NCBI RefSeq assembly: GCF_013113735.1
Contig: NZ_CP053346.1
Span: 2,060,001-2,124,000 of the forward strand
DNA: 64,000 nt
From: Sphingomonas sp. AP4-R1
GTDB taxonomy: Bacteria > Pseudomonadota > Alphaproteobacteria > Sphingomonadales > Sphingomonadaceae
Reading direction: 5' to 3'
Shown: piece after piece, positions 36,248-44,728 of the stretch
Position numbering within the stretch: the first letter of the stretch is position 1
Layout of the letters: the number at the start of each line of letters is the position of its first letter
Position numbers and translations under genes: made by a program
Notes under the pieces: generated by a model
Database searches by the model: none
The model's input: only the letters and a program-made list of their open reading frames with translations
What the model was told of the DNA's origin: nothing

Positions 36248-38095
36248 TTACCCCTTGCGCGAGGCGATCCATTCGTCGACGCGGCGCTCCAGGATCGGCA
36301 GCGGGAGCGAGCCCGATCCGATGATCAGATCGTGGAAGGCGCGGATGTCGAACTTCGCACCCAATTCCTTCTCCGCCTTGTGGCGGACTTCCATGATCTT
36401 GAGCATGCCGATCTTGTAGCCCGTGGCCTGACCCGGCAGCGTGATGTAGCGCCGCACTTCGGACTGGGCCTGCGCGGGCGAGGCGCGGCCGGTTTCGACC
36501 ATGTATTTGATCGCCTGATCCTCGGTCCAGCCCTGGGCGTGGATACCCGTGTCGGTCACGAGGCGCGCCGCGCGGAACAGCTCCGCCTCCAGCCGCATGA
36601 AATCGTTGGCGATATCGGGGAAGGCGCCCATTTCCTTGCACAGCGCCTCCGAATAGAGGCCCCAGCCCTCGCTGAACGCCACGTAGCGCGCGGTCTGGCG
36701 GAACTTGGGCCCGCCGCTCTGGCGCACCTGGATGTCGCCCTGCATCACGTGGCCGGGCACGCCTTCGTGGCACATCAGATCGATCATCGCGTCGGGCGCG
36801 GGATCGTCGGTCGTGCCGAGCAGGTGGACATAGACATGGCCGGGGCGGACGCCGTCGCGGCTGGGACCGGAGGCATGGGCGGCGCCACCCGCCACTTCGC
36901 TGAACGAAGGCTCGCGCACCACCTCCATCTGGAATTCGGGCAGCATGCCGAAATATTTGGGCAGCAAAGTGCGGTTGCGTGCCAGCGTGGCGTTCGCATC
37001 CTTCAGATATTGCGCGCGCAATTCGTCCGTCCACGGCACCGGCGGGTGCTTCTTCTCGCGATCGGCATAATAAGCGATCCGATCCTTGAAGCCGGCCTTG
37101 CGGGCAAGCGCATCCTGCTCGCCTTCGATGCGGGCGACTTCGCTGAGGCCAATCTTGTGGATCTGGTCGGCAGTGAGATCGGTGGTGGTGTTCAGCTTCA
37201 GCGCGGCGGCGTAATATTCGGCGCCGCCCGGCAGCGAGATCGCGCCGACGCGGCCGCTGGGCGCATTTGGCAGATCGGCCTGAGCCCAGGCGATCACGCG
37301 CTCATAAGCAGGCTTGATCGCGAGCAAAGCCGTCTTCGTCTCGGCCAGCAGCGCGTCTGCCTCGGCATCCGTCACCTTGCCCGCCGCCTTGAGCTTGGCG
37401 ACCTTCGCCTGCGCGTCGGCCCAGAGCGGGGAGGGCGCCCCATTGTCGAACGGCGCGCCGGTGATGATCGCCTTGCTGCCGGTGATCACGCGTTCGATCT
37501 GGAAGCGCGGCGCGCGAATGCCCGCCGCATCGGACTCGCGGCTCTGCTTGATGCCTTCGTCCAGCACGGTGGGGAAACCGCGCAGGCGGCTCGCATAGGC
37601 ATGCATGTCCGACGCGTCCTGCACGGTGTGGTTGCTGATCATGAAGTTGGGGAGCTGCGAATGGGCGGAATAGAGGAAGGAATAGAAAGGCGGCGCGTAT
37701 TTGTTGAAGCGATAGGCGAGTTCGGCGCGGTCCAGCTCGAACGCCCAGATGTCGTAATTGGCCTGCGCTTCCTGCGAGAGATGGGCGCGATCGAACTGCG
37801 CCTTCATCTTCGCGACGCTCGCGCGGCGCCATTCCAGCCGCTTGAGATCGGCGGCGTCGCTGGTGTCGTCCAGCTTGTCCTTGCCGTCCTTCAGACCGAT
37901 CTGCGTCGCCAGCTGCGGCTGGCTGGCCAGCTGCTCGGTGAACTGCTGATCGAGGAACGCGTACAACCGCTGATCCTCGCTCGCGGCCGACGCGACAGGC
38001 GCCTGTGCGATGGCGGGGGAGAGGACGGGAGCAGCCAGCGCGAGCAGCGAGACGGCGATCAGGCGCGAAGCCCGGCGGTTGTTCATGGTCATCAT
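36248..38095 (-). CDS. DUF885 family protein (probable exported zinc peptidase)
   Basis: 615 residues. A signal peptide (LIAVSLLALAAPVLSPAIAQA) suggests periplasmic location. The HEGVPGHVMQG motif near residue 435 is an HExxxH-like zinc site characteristic of DUF885 proteins, which are distant members of the M32/M3 peptidase fold. VAFSEGWGLYSEAL further on supplies the third metal ligand region. The exact substrate is not known. ATG 38095 gives a slightly longer leader; ATG 38086 (MNNRRAS) is equally plausible. No clear operon partner; the APC permease gene lies 22 bases upstream on the same strand and may be cotranscribed, which could suggest peptide or amino acid use. Confidence 0.88.
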   Translation of the reverse strand: MMTMNNRRASRLIAVSLLALAAPVLSPAIAQAPVASAASEDQRLYAFLDQQFTEQLASQPQLATQIGLKDGKDKLDDTSDAADLKRLEWRRASVAKMKAQFDRAHLSQEAQANYDIWAFELDRAELAYRFNKYAPPFYSFLYSAHSQLPNFMISNHTVQDASDMHAYASRLRGFPTVLDEGIKQSRESDAAGIRAPRFQIERVITGSKAIITGAPFDNGAPSPLWADAQAKVAKLKAAGKVTDAEADALLAETKTALLAIKPAYERVIAWAQADLPNAPSGRVGAISLPGGAEYYAAALKLNTTTDLTADQIHKIGLSEVARIEGEQDALARKAGFKDRIAYYADREKKHPPVPWTDELRAQYLKDANATLARNRTLLPKYFGMLPEFQMEVVREPSFSEVAGGAAHASGPSRDGVRPGHVYVHLLGTTDDPAPDAMIDLMCHEGVPGHVMQGDIQVRQSGGPKFRQTARYVAFSEGWGLYSEALCKEMGAFPDIANDFMRLEAELFRAARLVTDTGIHAQGWTEDQAIKYMVETGRASPAQAQSEVRRYITLPGQATGYKIGMLKIMEVRHKAEKELGAKFDIRAFHDLIIGSGSLPLPILERRVDEWIASRKG

Positions 38096-38117
38096 ATCCG
38101 TTGGTTAGCGGGAGAGA

Positions 38118-39446
38118 TCAGGCGTGAGAAGACCGGCGGGCGATGCGTGCCGCCCACGAGGCGATCAGGGTCAGCACCGCCAGCAACGCGAAGGCCCAGC
38201 CCGACGTGCGCGGCTCCTCATAGACGAACGCCGCGAACAGAGCGGTGTTGACGAGCATCGAGAAGAGGGCGGGCAGCGGGAAGAGCGGCATCCGCCACGG
38301 CCGCTCCAGATCGGGCTCGCGCACGCGCATCACGATCGCGGCCACGTTCATGCCGATGCTCATCGCCGTGATCAGCGAGAGGCTGAACGACAGCAGCAGA
38401 TCGTAGATGCCGACGGTGGCGAGCAGCGCCCCCAGCCCGGCCGTCAGCAGCACGGCCGCCTTCGGCGATCCGTTGGCGGCGACGGTGGAGAGGAGCGGGA
38501 CCTTCGCATCGGCCGTGATCGCGTAGAGCACGCGCGGGAATTGCATCACCATCACGTTGCCGAGCGTGGCGACGGAAATGAGCGAGACGGCGGTGACGAG
38601 CAGGCTGGCCGTGCCCGAGGCGGAGCCGAAGATGCGCGCGGCCGCCTCCGCCGCCACCAGATTGCTGCCCGCCATTTCGGCCGGCGTCAGCGTGCGGAGG
38701 ATCGCGATGTTCATCAGCACATAGACGGCGAGGATCGCGGCGATGCCGGAGAAGGTGGCACGCACGATCGCACGGCGCGGATCCTTCATCTCCTCGGTGA
38801 AATAGACCGCGCTGTTCCACCCGGCATAGGCACCGACGACCGCGCGGACCGCGCCGATCGTGCCGGCCAGCGTCAGGGCGACGGGGTGGTGATCGGTCAT
38901 CACCGGCGCGCCGTGCGGGGCGAGCAGCAGCGCCAGGATCAAGGCGGCATAGACCGCGGCTTTCACCGCGCTGCCAATCTCCTGCGAGGCGCCGCCCACG
39001 CGCGTGCCGAACAGATGGATGATGCAGGTGGCGAGCGGCAGCGTCATCGCCAGCAGGCCGGTGGGCACGCCCGTCGCCAGCCCCAGCCGGTGCAGATATT
39101 CGGCGAAGACCACGCCGATATAGGCGATCGCGGCGACATTCCCGAGCCAGTCGGTCAGCCCCACCGCCAGCCCGATCGAGGGGCCGAAGGCGCGTGCGGC
39201 GAACACATAGGGGCCGCCGCTCCGCCGGATCGAGGCGGCCAGCTCCACCGAGGACATGGCATCGATCAGCGCGATGATTCCGCCCGCGATCCACAGCAGC
39301 ACCATGATCGTGGCATCGGGCACGCCCTGCGCGACGAGGCCCGGCGTCCGCATGATGCCCTGACCGATCGTGCCGCCCACCACCACCGCGACGCCGAAGG
39401 CCGTGCTGAGGACGCGCAGCAGGTGCGTGGAATGCGCGTCCGTCAT
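38118..39446 (-). CDS. APC-family amino acid permease
   Basis: 442 residues, about 12 membrane helices. VVVGGTIGQGIMRTPG in helix 1 and YAGWNSAVYFTEEMKDPRRAI (in part WNSAVYFTEEMKDP) in helix 6 are the APC signatures for substrate and cation binding. Inner-membrane uptake of an amino acid or amine; specificity undetermined. Start ATG 39446 is chosen over 39569 because the upstream extension has no membrane or family character and GGGGGATC precedes it. It lies 22 bases before the DUF885 gene on the same strand. Confidence 0.9.
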   Translation of the reverse strand: MTDAHSTHLLRVLSTAFGVAVVVGGTIGQGIMRTPGLVAQGVPDATIMVLLWIAGGIIALIDAMSSVELAASIRRSGGPYVFAARAFGPSIGLAVGLTDWLGNVAAIAYIGVVFAEYLHRLGLATGVPTGLLAMTLPLATCIIHLFGTRVGGASQEIGSAVKAAVYAALILALLLAPHGAPVMTDHHPVALTLAGTIGAVRAVVGAYAGWNSAVYFTEEMKDPRRAIVRATFSGIAAILAVYVLMNIAILRTLTPAEMAGSNLVAAEAAARIFGSASGTASLLVTAVSLISVATLGNVMVMQFPRVLYAITADAKVPLLSTVAANGSPKAAVLLTAGLGALLATVGIYDLLLSFSLSLITAMSIGMNVAAIVMRVREPDLERPWRMPLFPLPALFSMLVNTALFAAFVYEEPRTSGWAFALLAVLTLIASWAARIARRSSHA

Positions 39447-39562
39447 GTGTCGATCCCCCGCCCCACCGGGCGCTTGTGGGCGAAGCGGCATGGCGGGTGC
39501 AAGACGTTTCGATCCGGGGCTCGCAATGACGAATGTTTCCGTCAGAGGCGATCTGATCCCAT

Positions 39563-39593
39563 CCGTCATCCCGGCTCAAGGCCGGGCTGACGG
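39563..39593. repeat. single hairpin repeat, family C relative
   Basis: CCGTCATCCCGG and CCGGGCTGACGG flank a short loop to give a stem with one mismatch, directly after the MerR stop. This is one half of the larger element seen at 47036-47119 (GTCATCCCGGCCTTGAGCCGGGA). It may end the fadL-fadD-merR transcript; no T tract follows. Confidence 0.65.
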
Positions 39594-39600
39594 AAGACCT

Positions 39601-39996
39601 CTATCCCTCGACCTGCCGGATCCGGTCCAGCGCCTGTCGCTCGATCAGGCGCAGTTCGGCGAGCGTCTGCACGATCGCGCTCTGCTGCACCTCCAGCTCC
39701 GCGATCCGGTCGGAGACGCGCGTGGCCAGCAAATGCGTCTGCTCGATATGCGCGGGATCGTGATCGTAGAGGTCGAGAAAGTCGCCGATGTCGCGCAGCG
39801 AGAAGCCCAGGCTCTTGCCGCGCAGGATCAGCTGCATCCGCGCGAATTCGCGCCGCGTATAGACGCGCGTCGTGCCCGCGCGCTGCGGCTCGATCAGGCC
39901 CTTATCCTCGTAGAAGCGGATCGTGCGCTGGGTGATGCCCAGTTCCTCCGCCATCTGCTGGATACCGCGCAGATCGGTGGAGTCGAGCGTCGTCAT
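39601..39996 (-). CDS. MerR-family regulator
   Basis: 131 residues. N-terminal winged HTH: IQQMAEELGITQRTIRFYEDKGLIEPQR and RVYTRREFARM (readable as TQRTIRFYEDKGLI), then a dimerisation coiled coil (HLLATRVSDRIAELEVQQ). No metal-binding cysteines, so it probably senses an organic ligand, like the LiuR subgroup that controls leucine and fatty acid catabolism. Its ATG overlaps the fadD stop (ATGA), and it is the last gene of the DUF2147-fadL-fadD-merR run, so it most likely governs the flanking beta-oxidation genes. Confidence 0.88.
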   Translation of the reverse strand: MTTLDSTDLRGIQQMAEELGITQRTIRFYEDKGLIEPQRAGTTRVYTRREFARMQLILRGKSLGFSLRDIGDFLDLYDHDPAHIEQTHLLATRVSDRIAELEVQQSAIVQTLAELRLIERQALDRIRQVEG

Positions 39997-41681
39997 GCGG
40001 ACGCGGTCTTGGCCGCCTCTTCCGCGACCAGCTCCTTGCGGGACAATTTCCCGATGAGCGTTTTGGGAAGACTCGTGCGGATCTCGATCTCTCTCGGCAT
40101 CTCGATCTTGTTGATGCGCTGCCGGAGGAAATCGCACAACTCCTCATTCGTGGCGGACATCTCGTCGCGGAAGACGAGGAAGAGCTTCGGCGCCTGCCCG
40201 CGATAGCGATCCGGCACGCCGATCGCGATCGCCTCCTTCACGGCGGGATGCTGGTAGATCGCATCCTCGATCACGCGCGGATAGACGTTGTAGCCGCCGC
40301 ACAGGATCACGTCCTTGATGCGATCGACGAGGAACAGATAGCCCTCCTCGTCGACATAGCCGACATCGCCGGTGCGCAGCGCGCCATCGACGAAGACGGC
40401 GTCGGTCGCGTCCGGATTCTGCCAATAGCCTTTCATCACCTGCGGCCCGCGCGCGCAGACCTCGCCCTTTTCGCCCAGGCCCAGCACGCGGTGCGGATCG
40501 TCCAGATCGCGGATTTCCAGCACGGTGGAGGCGAAGGCCGGGCCGGTGCTGTTGTCCTTGATCGGCCCGTCGAGCGGATTGCAGGCGAGGATGGGTGAGG
40601 CCTCGGACAGGCCATAGCCTTCCACCACCATCACGCCGGTGCGCCGCTCAAACTGTTCGCGCACGTCCAGCGGCAGCGGCGCCCCGCCCGAGATGCAGCA
40701 GCGGATCGACTTGAAGCCGGCGAGATCGGCCTCGGGCGCGGCGTTGATCGCGACATAGATGGTCGGCACGCCGAAAAACTGGGTGGGATGCGTGCGCGCG
40801 ATCGTCTGCAGCATCTGCTTCAGATCGAAGCGGGGCAGCAGGATCATCTCCGCGCCCGTATCCACCGAATAATTGAGCACGGTCGTCAGCGCGAAGACGT
40901 GGAACATGGGCAGCACGCCGAGCGTGCGCTCCTGCACGTCGGGATGGTCGCCGACGTGGATCGCCATCTGCGCGCTGTTCGCGGCGAGATTGGCGTGGGT
41001 CAGCATCGCGCCCTTGGGCACGCCGGTGGTGCCGCCCGTATATTGGAGGACGGCGATATCGTCCGGATGGCGCTCGACCGGATCATGCGGCCGGTGCGAC
41101 GCGATCAGCGCCGACCACAGAACATGGCGCGCGTCATGCGGCACGCGCGCATGATCCTTGCGTTTCAGGAAGCGGAAGCCAAGCCCCATCGCCATCGGCA
41201 GGATGCCCGTCATCGGGCAGACGATGATGCGGTCGAGCTGAGTGGCGTCGGCGACGTTCAGCACCTTGCCGTGGATCGCGGCGAGATCGGGCACGGCCAT
41301 CATCCGCGTGCCGCTGTCGCGGATCTGATGCTCCAGCTCGCGCTCCACATAGAGCGGGTTGAAGTTCACCACGATGCCGCCGATCCGCAGCACCGCGAAA
41401 TAGAGGATCACGAAATAAGGCGAGTTGGGCAGGCAGAGGCCGAAGCGGTCGCCCGGCCTCAGCCCCTGATCCTGCAGGCCGCGTGCGGCGCGCTCCACGA
41501 GCGCGCCGATCTCGCCATAGGTCCATGTGCGACCCAGGAAGTCGATCGCCGTCCAGTCCGGATGCCGCGCGACCGTGGCATCCAGCAGATCGGTGAGCAG
41601 CCGGGGCCGGAGAAGCTGAGCCTCTCCGGCTGCACCGCCGACCGGGCCGACCATCGGGGTGGAAGCGACCGACGCCTGCAT
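39993..41681 (-). CDS. fadD: long-chain fatty acid-CoA ligase (FadD-like)
   Basis: 562 residues, AMP-forming acyl-CoA synthetase of the ANL superfamily. P-loop-like AMP motif YTGGTTGVPKGAMLTHANL; VEGYGLSEASP (A4/A5), GALRTGDVGYVDEEGYLFLVDRIKD (seen as RTGDVGYVDEEGYLF) and the C-terminal catalytic lysine in PKTLIGKLSRKEL. The overlap of its start with the fadL stop by one base (TGATG) and the merR ATGA overlap couple all three. It activates imported fatty acids for the beta-oxidation enzymes encoded divergently at 43592-48935. Confidence 0.92.
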   Translation of the reverse strand: MQASVASTPMVGPVGGAAGEAQLLRPRLLTDLLDATVARHPDWTAIDFLGRTWTYGEIGALVERAARGLQDQGLRPGDRFGLCLPNSPYFVILYFAVLRIGGIVVNFNPLYVERELEHQIRDSGTRMMAVPDLAAIHGKVLNVADATQLDRIIVCPMTGILPMAMGLGFRFLKRKDHARVPHDARHVLWSALIASHRPHDPVERHPDDIAVLQYTGGTTGVPKGAMLTHANLAANSAQMAIHVGDHPDVQERTLGVLPMFHVFALTTVLNYSVDTGAEMILLPRFDLKQMLQTIARTHPTQFFGVPTIYVAINAAPEADLAGFKSIRCCISGGAPLPLDVREQFERRTGVMVVEGYGLSEASPILACNPLDGPIKDNSTGPAFASTVLEIRDLDDPHRVLGLGEKGEVCARGPQVMKGYWQNPDATDAVFVDGALRTGDVGYVDEEGYLFLVDRIKDVILCGGYNVYPRVIEDAIYQHPAVKEAIAIGVPDRYRGQAPKLFLVFRDEMSATNEELCDFLRQRINKIEMPREIEIRTSLPKTLIGKLSRKELVAEEAAKTASA

Positions 41682-42988
41682 CAGAAGCGCAGCCGACCAC
41701 CGAGCGCGAAGACGAGCACGCTCGCCTTGCGCAGCTCGCCATTCACCAGGATCGGCGTCTGCACGGCGGTGCCGGCATAAGCTGCGGTGGTGCGGTCGAT
41801 GCTGGCATTCTTCACCGTCAGATAATTGGCGGCGGCGTCGATCGTGAAGCCGGGCGTCAGATTATAGCTGGTGCCCGCCGCGAAGTTCCAGCGATTGCCG
41901 TCGGGCACGCGCGCGTCGCGATTGCCGTCGCGCGTCGGCGTCTGATCATATTGGATGCCGCTGCGGAGGGTCCATTTCTCGTTGACGGCATAATCGAGGC
42001 CGCCCGCGAAGCTCCACGTATTCTTGTAATTCTCCGGCAGCGCGGCGTTGATCGGCGCGCCGAGGCGGATCGCGTCGAACTTGTTCCAGCCGAAGCGCAC
42101 GATCTGGCCGTTCAGCGTCAGCTTGTCGGTCGCCTTGAAGCGCGCGCCGAAGGTGGCCTGCCAGGGCGTGCGGAACGTCGCCGTGGTGCTGATCGTGCCG
42201 TTCTGCGCGGCGAGCGGGCCGAGCAGGCCGGCGGTGATCACGTCGCCGTTCAGCACATGCTTCACGCTGGACTTGTAGCTGCCGCCGATCGTGATCGGGC
42301 CGGAGCGGAATTGCGCGCCGGCGGTCCAGCCGAAGTCCCAGCCATTGCCCTTCAGCGTCTGGTGCCCGTCCGGCTGCAGCGCGGAGAGGTTGGGCAGGAA
42401 GTTGGAGAGGCTCGCCTTCGAATGCTCGGCATTCAGCGCGACGCCCAGGCTGATATTCTCGGTCGGCGCGAACGCGATCGAGGGCTGGATGTCGAAGGTG
42501 CGGAGCATGGTCTTGTCCGCCGTGTAGCGCACCCAGCTCGTGGAATCGTAATTGGTGGTGAAGCTGTAGGGCGAGGAGATGGCCAGGCCGAGTGCGATCT
42601 TCGGCGTGATGCCGTAGGCGATCGAGCCCGAGGGCAGATAGCCGTTGTTGATCGGATCCTTCGAGACCTGATCGCCGCCCACCGCGACGGGCGCCGCATT
42701 GGTCGGACGCCGGATCAGCGTGTTGGTGTTGGTCACCTTGCCCTTGGGCAGGATCGCGCTGATGCCGAAGGAACTGTCGCCGCCGGTCATCCCGCCGATC
42801 GCGGCCGGATTCCACCAGAGCGAGGCCGCGCCGGTATCGGCGACTTCGCCGGAAAAGGCGCGGCCCGCGGCGCGCACCGATTGTTCCTGCAGGTAGAAGG
42901 CGCCCGCATGCGCGGCGCTGGCCGCCATCAAGGCCGTCGGTGCGACTGCCAGCATCGCTCCCCGAAACACGATGGTCTTCATTGTCAT
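41681..42988 (-). CDS. fadL: outer-membrane fatty acid transporter, FadL/OmpP1/TodX family
   Basis: 435 residues. Signal peptide (AVAPTALMAASAAHA), then the family start GAFYLQEQSVRAAGRAFSGEVADTGAASLWWNPAA (in parts QEQSVRAAGRAFSG and ASLWWNPAAI); the NPA motif of the hatch domain is typical. The remainder is a beta barrel ending in aromatic LRF. FadL/TodX proteins carry hydrophobic compounds (fatty acids or aromatic hydrocarbons) across the outer membrane. Given the adjacent FadD and beta-oxidation enzymes, fatty acids are the best guess. ATG 42988 has AGGAGAGA directly upstream; 42982 is six bases further. Confidence 0.92.
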   Translation of the reverse strand: MTMKTIVFRGAMLAVAPTALMAASAAHAGAFYLQEQSVRAAGRAFSGEVADTGAASLWWNPAAIGGMTGGDSSFGISAILPKGKVTNTNTLIRRPTNAAPVAVGGDQVSKDPINNGYLPSGSIAYGITPKIALGLAISSPYSFTTNYDSTSWVRYTADKTMLRTFDIQPSIAFAPTENISLGVALNAEHSKASLSNFLPNLSALQPDGHQTLKGNGWDFGWTAGAQFRSGPITIGGSYKSSVKHVLNGDVITAGLLGPLAAQNGTISTTATFRTPWQATFGARFKATDKLTLNGQIVRFGWNKFDAIRLGAPINAALPENYKNTWSFAGGLDYAVNEKWTLRSGIQYDQTPTRDGNRDARVPDGNRWNFAAGTSYNLTPGFTIDAAANYLTVKNASIDRTTAAYAGTAVQTPILVNGELRKASVLVFALGGRLRF

Positions 42989-43011
42989 TCTCTCCTGATC
43001 CGTTGTTTTTA

Positions 43012-43416
43012 TTAGCGAATACGCGTCCACGTCTGCGTCTTGCAGAGCGGCCAGACGATGCAGCCCTTCAGTCGCAGATGATCGTTGTCGGGAAGGGTGA
43101 GGGTGGCCTTGTAGGTGCCGCCATCCTCGGGATTGTAGACGGTGCCGCCGGTCCAGCTGCCGTCGCTCCAGGTGAAGGGGCCGCCGATCATCTCAAGGCC
43201 CATCACGTGGCGCGCGCGCTGCTTGGGATCCTTGTTCTTGGTGTCCAGCATGCCGGGGTTGGCGCGAAGCCCGTCCGATCCGGTGAGCTTGCCGCAGATC
43301 GAGCTGCCGCAGCGCGTGATCTCGATAACGGCATTCTTGCTCTCGGCGTGCCACTTGCCGAGCACCGAGTCGGCGCCTCCACCGGCCAAGGCGGCCGCAG
43401 CCATCAGGATGATCAT
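43012..43416 (-). CDS. exported DUF2147 protein
   Basis: 134 residues. Signal peptide MIILMAAAALAGGGA, then the DUF2147 beta-barrel domain: SVLGKWHAESKNAVIEITRC, CGKLTGSD, GTVYNPEDGGTYKATLTLPDNDHLRLKGC (read in parts YNPEDGGTYKATLTL and DHLRLKGC). Three cysteine positions may pair. DUF2147 proteins are small periplasmic, possibly lipid- or fatty-acid-binding proteins with no defined role. It is the first gene of the minus-strand run and stands 23 bases before fadL, so it may assist uptake or handling of the transported lipid. Start ATG 43416 is preferred over longer frames, as only it opens a signal peptide. Confidence 0.85.
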   Translation of the reverse strand: MIILMAAAALAGGGADSVLGKWHAESKNAVIEITRCGSSICGKLTGSDGLRANPGMLDTKNKDPKQRARHVMGLEMIGGPFTWSDGSWTGGTVYNPEDGGTYKATLTLPDNDHLRLKGCIVWPLCKTQTWTRIR

Positions 43417-43511
43417 CCGCTCTCCATTTCTGCCGGTCCGTTGATCGGGCCGTGCGTCCTGTCCGGGATGCCGGAGCGGCACCCTCGAATCACGTTCTGC
43501 CTCAAAAATCA

Positions 43512-43546
43512 GTTGACGTATAGGGAAATCAACGCACCTATAGGGA
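43512..43546. promoter_or_regulatory. candidate regulatory site between DUF2147 and thiolase genes
   Basis: In the 175-base divergent gap TATAGGGA occurs twice, at 43519-43526 and 43539-43546, 20 bases apart. GTTGA (43512-43516) and TCAAC (43529-43533) form an inverted repeat with a 12-base spacer. TTGACG at 43513 could be a -35 for the thiolase operon. The MerR protein encoded nearby is the obvious candidate to bind here, but that is inference. Confidence 0.4.
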
Positions 43547-43591
43547 GAACGCCGCACCCCGTGTCGGGGCGGCAACGGAGAGGCCGATTCG

Positions 43592-44728
43592 ATGCGTGAC
43601 GTTGTTATCGCGGGCTATGCCCGTTCTCCCTTCCATCTGGCGGGCAAGGGCGCGCTGGCGCGGGTCCGCCCCGATGATCTGGCGGCGCAGGTGGTGCGCG
43701 GCCTGATCGCCAAGACCGGCGTCGACGCCTCCGATATCGAGGACATCATCGTCGGCTGCGCCTTCCCGGAAGGAGAGCAGGGACTCAACGTCGCACGGCT
43801 GATCGGGTTGCTTGCGGACCTTCCGCTTTCGGTCGCGGGCATGACGGTGAACCGCTTCTGCGGCTCTTCGATGAGTGCGGTCCACATCGCGATGGGCCAG
43901 ATCCAGATCGGCGCGGGCGAGGTGTTCGTCGCCGCCGGTGTCGAATCGATGAGCCGCGTGCCGATGTCGGGCTTCAATCCGCTGCCCAATCCCGCGCTCG
44001 CCGCGAAGAGCCCGGCCTATATCGGCATGGGCGACACGGCCGAGAATGTGGCGACCAAGTATCAGATCACGCGTGGCGAGCAGGAGGCGTTCGCCGTCTC
44101 CAGCCAGCAGAAGGCCGCCGCCGCGCGCGAGGCGGGCAAGCTGAAGGACGAGATCGTCCCGATCACGACCAAGGCGGGCGAGGTGGATACGGACGGCACG
44201 CTCCGCCCCGACACCACCGCCGAGGGTCTGGCGGGCCTGAAGCCCGCTTTCGACCAGCAGGGTTCGGTGACGGCGGGCACCTCCTCTCCGCTGACGGACG
44301 GCGCGAGTGCGGTTCTCGTCTGCTCGGAGGACTATGCCCGCGCGCACAATCTGCCGATCATGGCGCGGATCAAGGCGGTCGCGGTGGCGGGCTGCGCGCC
44401 GGAGATCATGGGCATCGGCCCGGTGGAGGCGAGCCGCAAGGCGCTGTCCCGCGCCGGGATCGAGGGCGGCCAGCTCGACGTGATCGAACTGAACGAGGCG
44501 TTCGCCAGCCAGGCGCTGGCCTGCGTCAAGGATCTGGGGCTCGACCCCGCCAAGGTGAATATCGATGGCGGCGCGATCGCGATCGGCCATCCGCTGGGCG
44601 CCACCGGCGCGCGCATCGTCGGCAAGGCGGCGTCGCTGTTGAAGCGCGAGGGCGGCAAATATGCGCTCGCCACCCAGTGCATCGGCGGCGGCCAGGGCAT
44701 CGCAACCCTGCTGGAGGCAGCGGAATGA
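43592..44728 (+). CDS. fadA: acetyl-CoA acyltransferase (thiolase, FadA-like)
   Basis: 378 residues. Nucleophilic cysteine in VNRFCGSSMSAVHIA; second site IGHPLGATGARIV with histidine and terminal CIGGGQGIATLLE with the second cysteine; NEAFASQAL also typical. Shortens 3-ketoacyl-CoA by acetyl-CoA in beta-oxidation. Start ATG 43592. The stop overlaps the next start (ATGA), and a hydroxyacyl-CoA dehydrogenase follows, so this is the beta-oxidation thiolase rather than the biosynthetic PhaA type. It forms the first gene of the plus-strand operon with the multifunctional enzyme and, after a repeat, the acyl-CoA dehydrogenase. Confidence 0.93.
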   Translation: MRDVVIAGYARSPFHLAGKGALARVRPDDLAAQVVRGLIAKTGVDASDIEDIIVGCAFPEGEQGLNVARLIGLLADLPLSVAGMTVNRFCGSSMSAVHIAMGQIQIGAGEVFVAAGVESMSRVPMSGFNPLPNPALAAKSPAYIGMGDTAENVATKYQITRGEQEAFAVSSQQKAAAAREAGKLKDEIVPITTKAGEVDTDGTLRPDTTAEGLAGLKPAFDQQGSVTAGTSSPLTDGASAVLVCSEDYARAHNLPIMARIKAVAVAGCAPEIMGIGPVEASRKALSRAGIEGGQLDVIELNEAFASQALACVKDLGLDPAKVNIDGGAIAIGHPLGATGARIVGKAASLLKREGGKYALATQCIGGGQGIATLLEAAE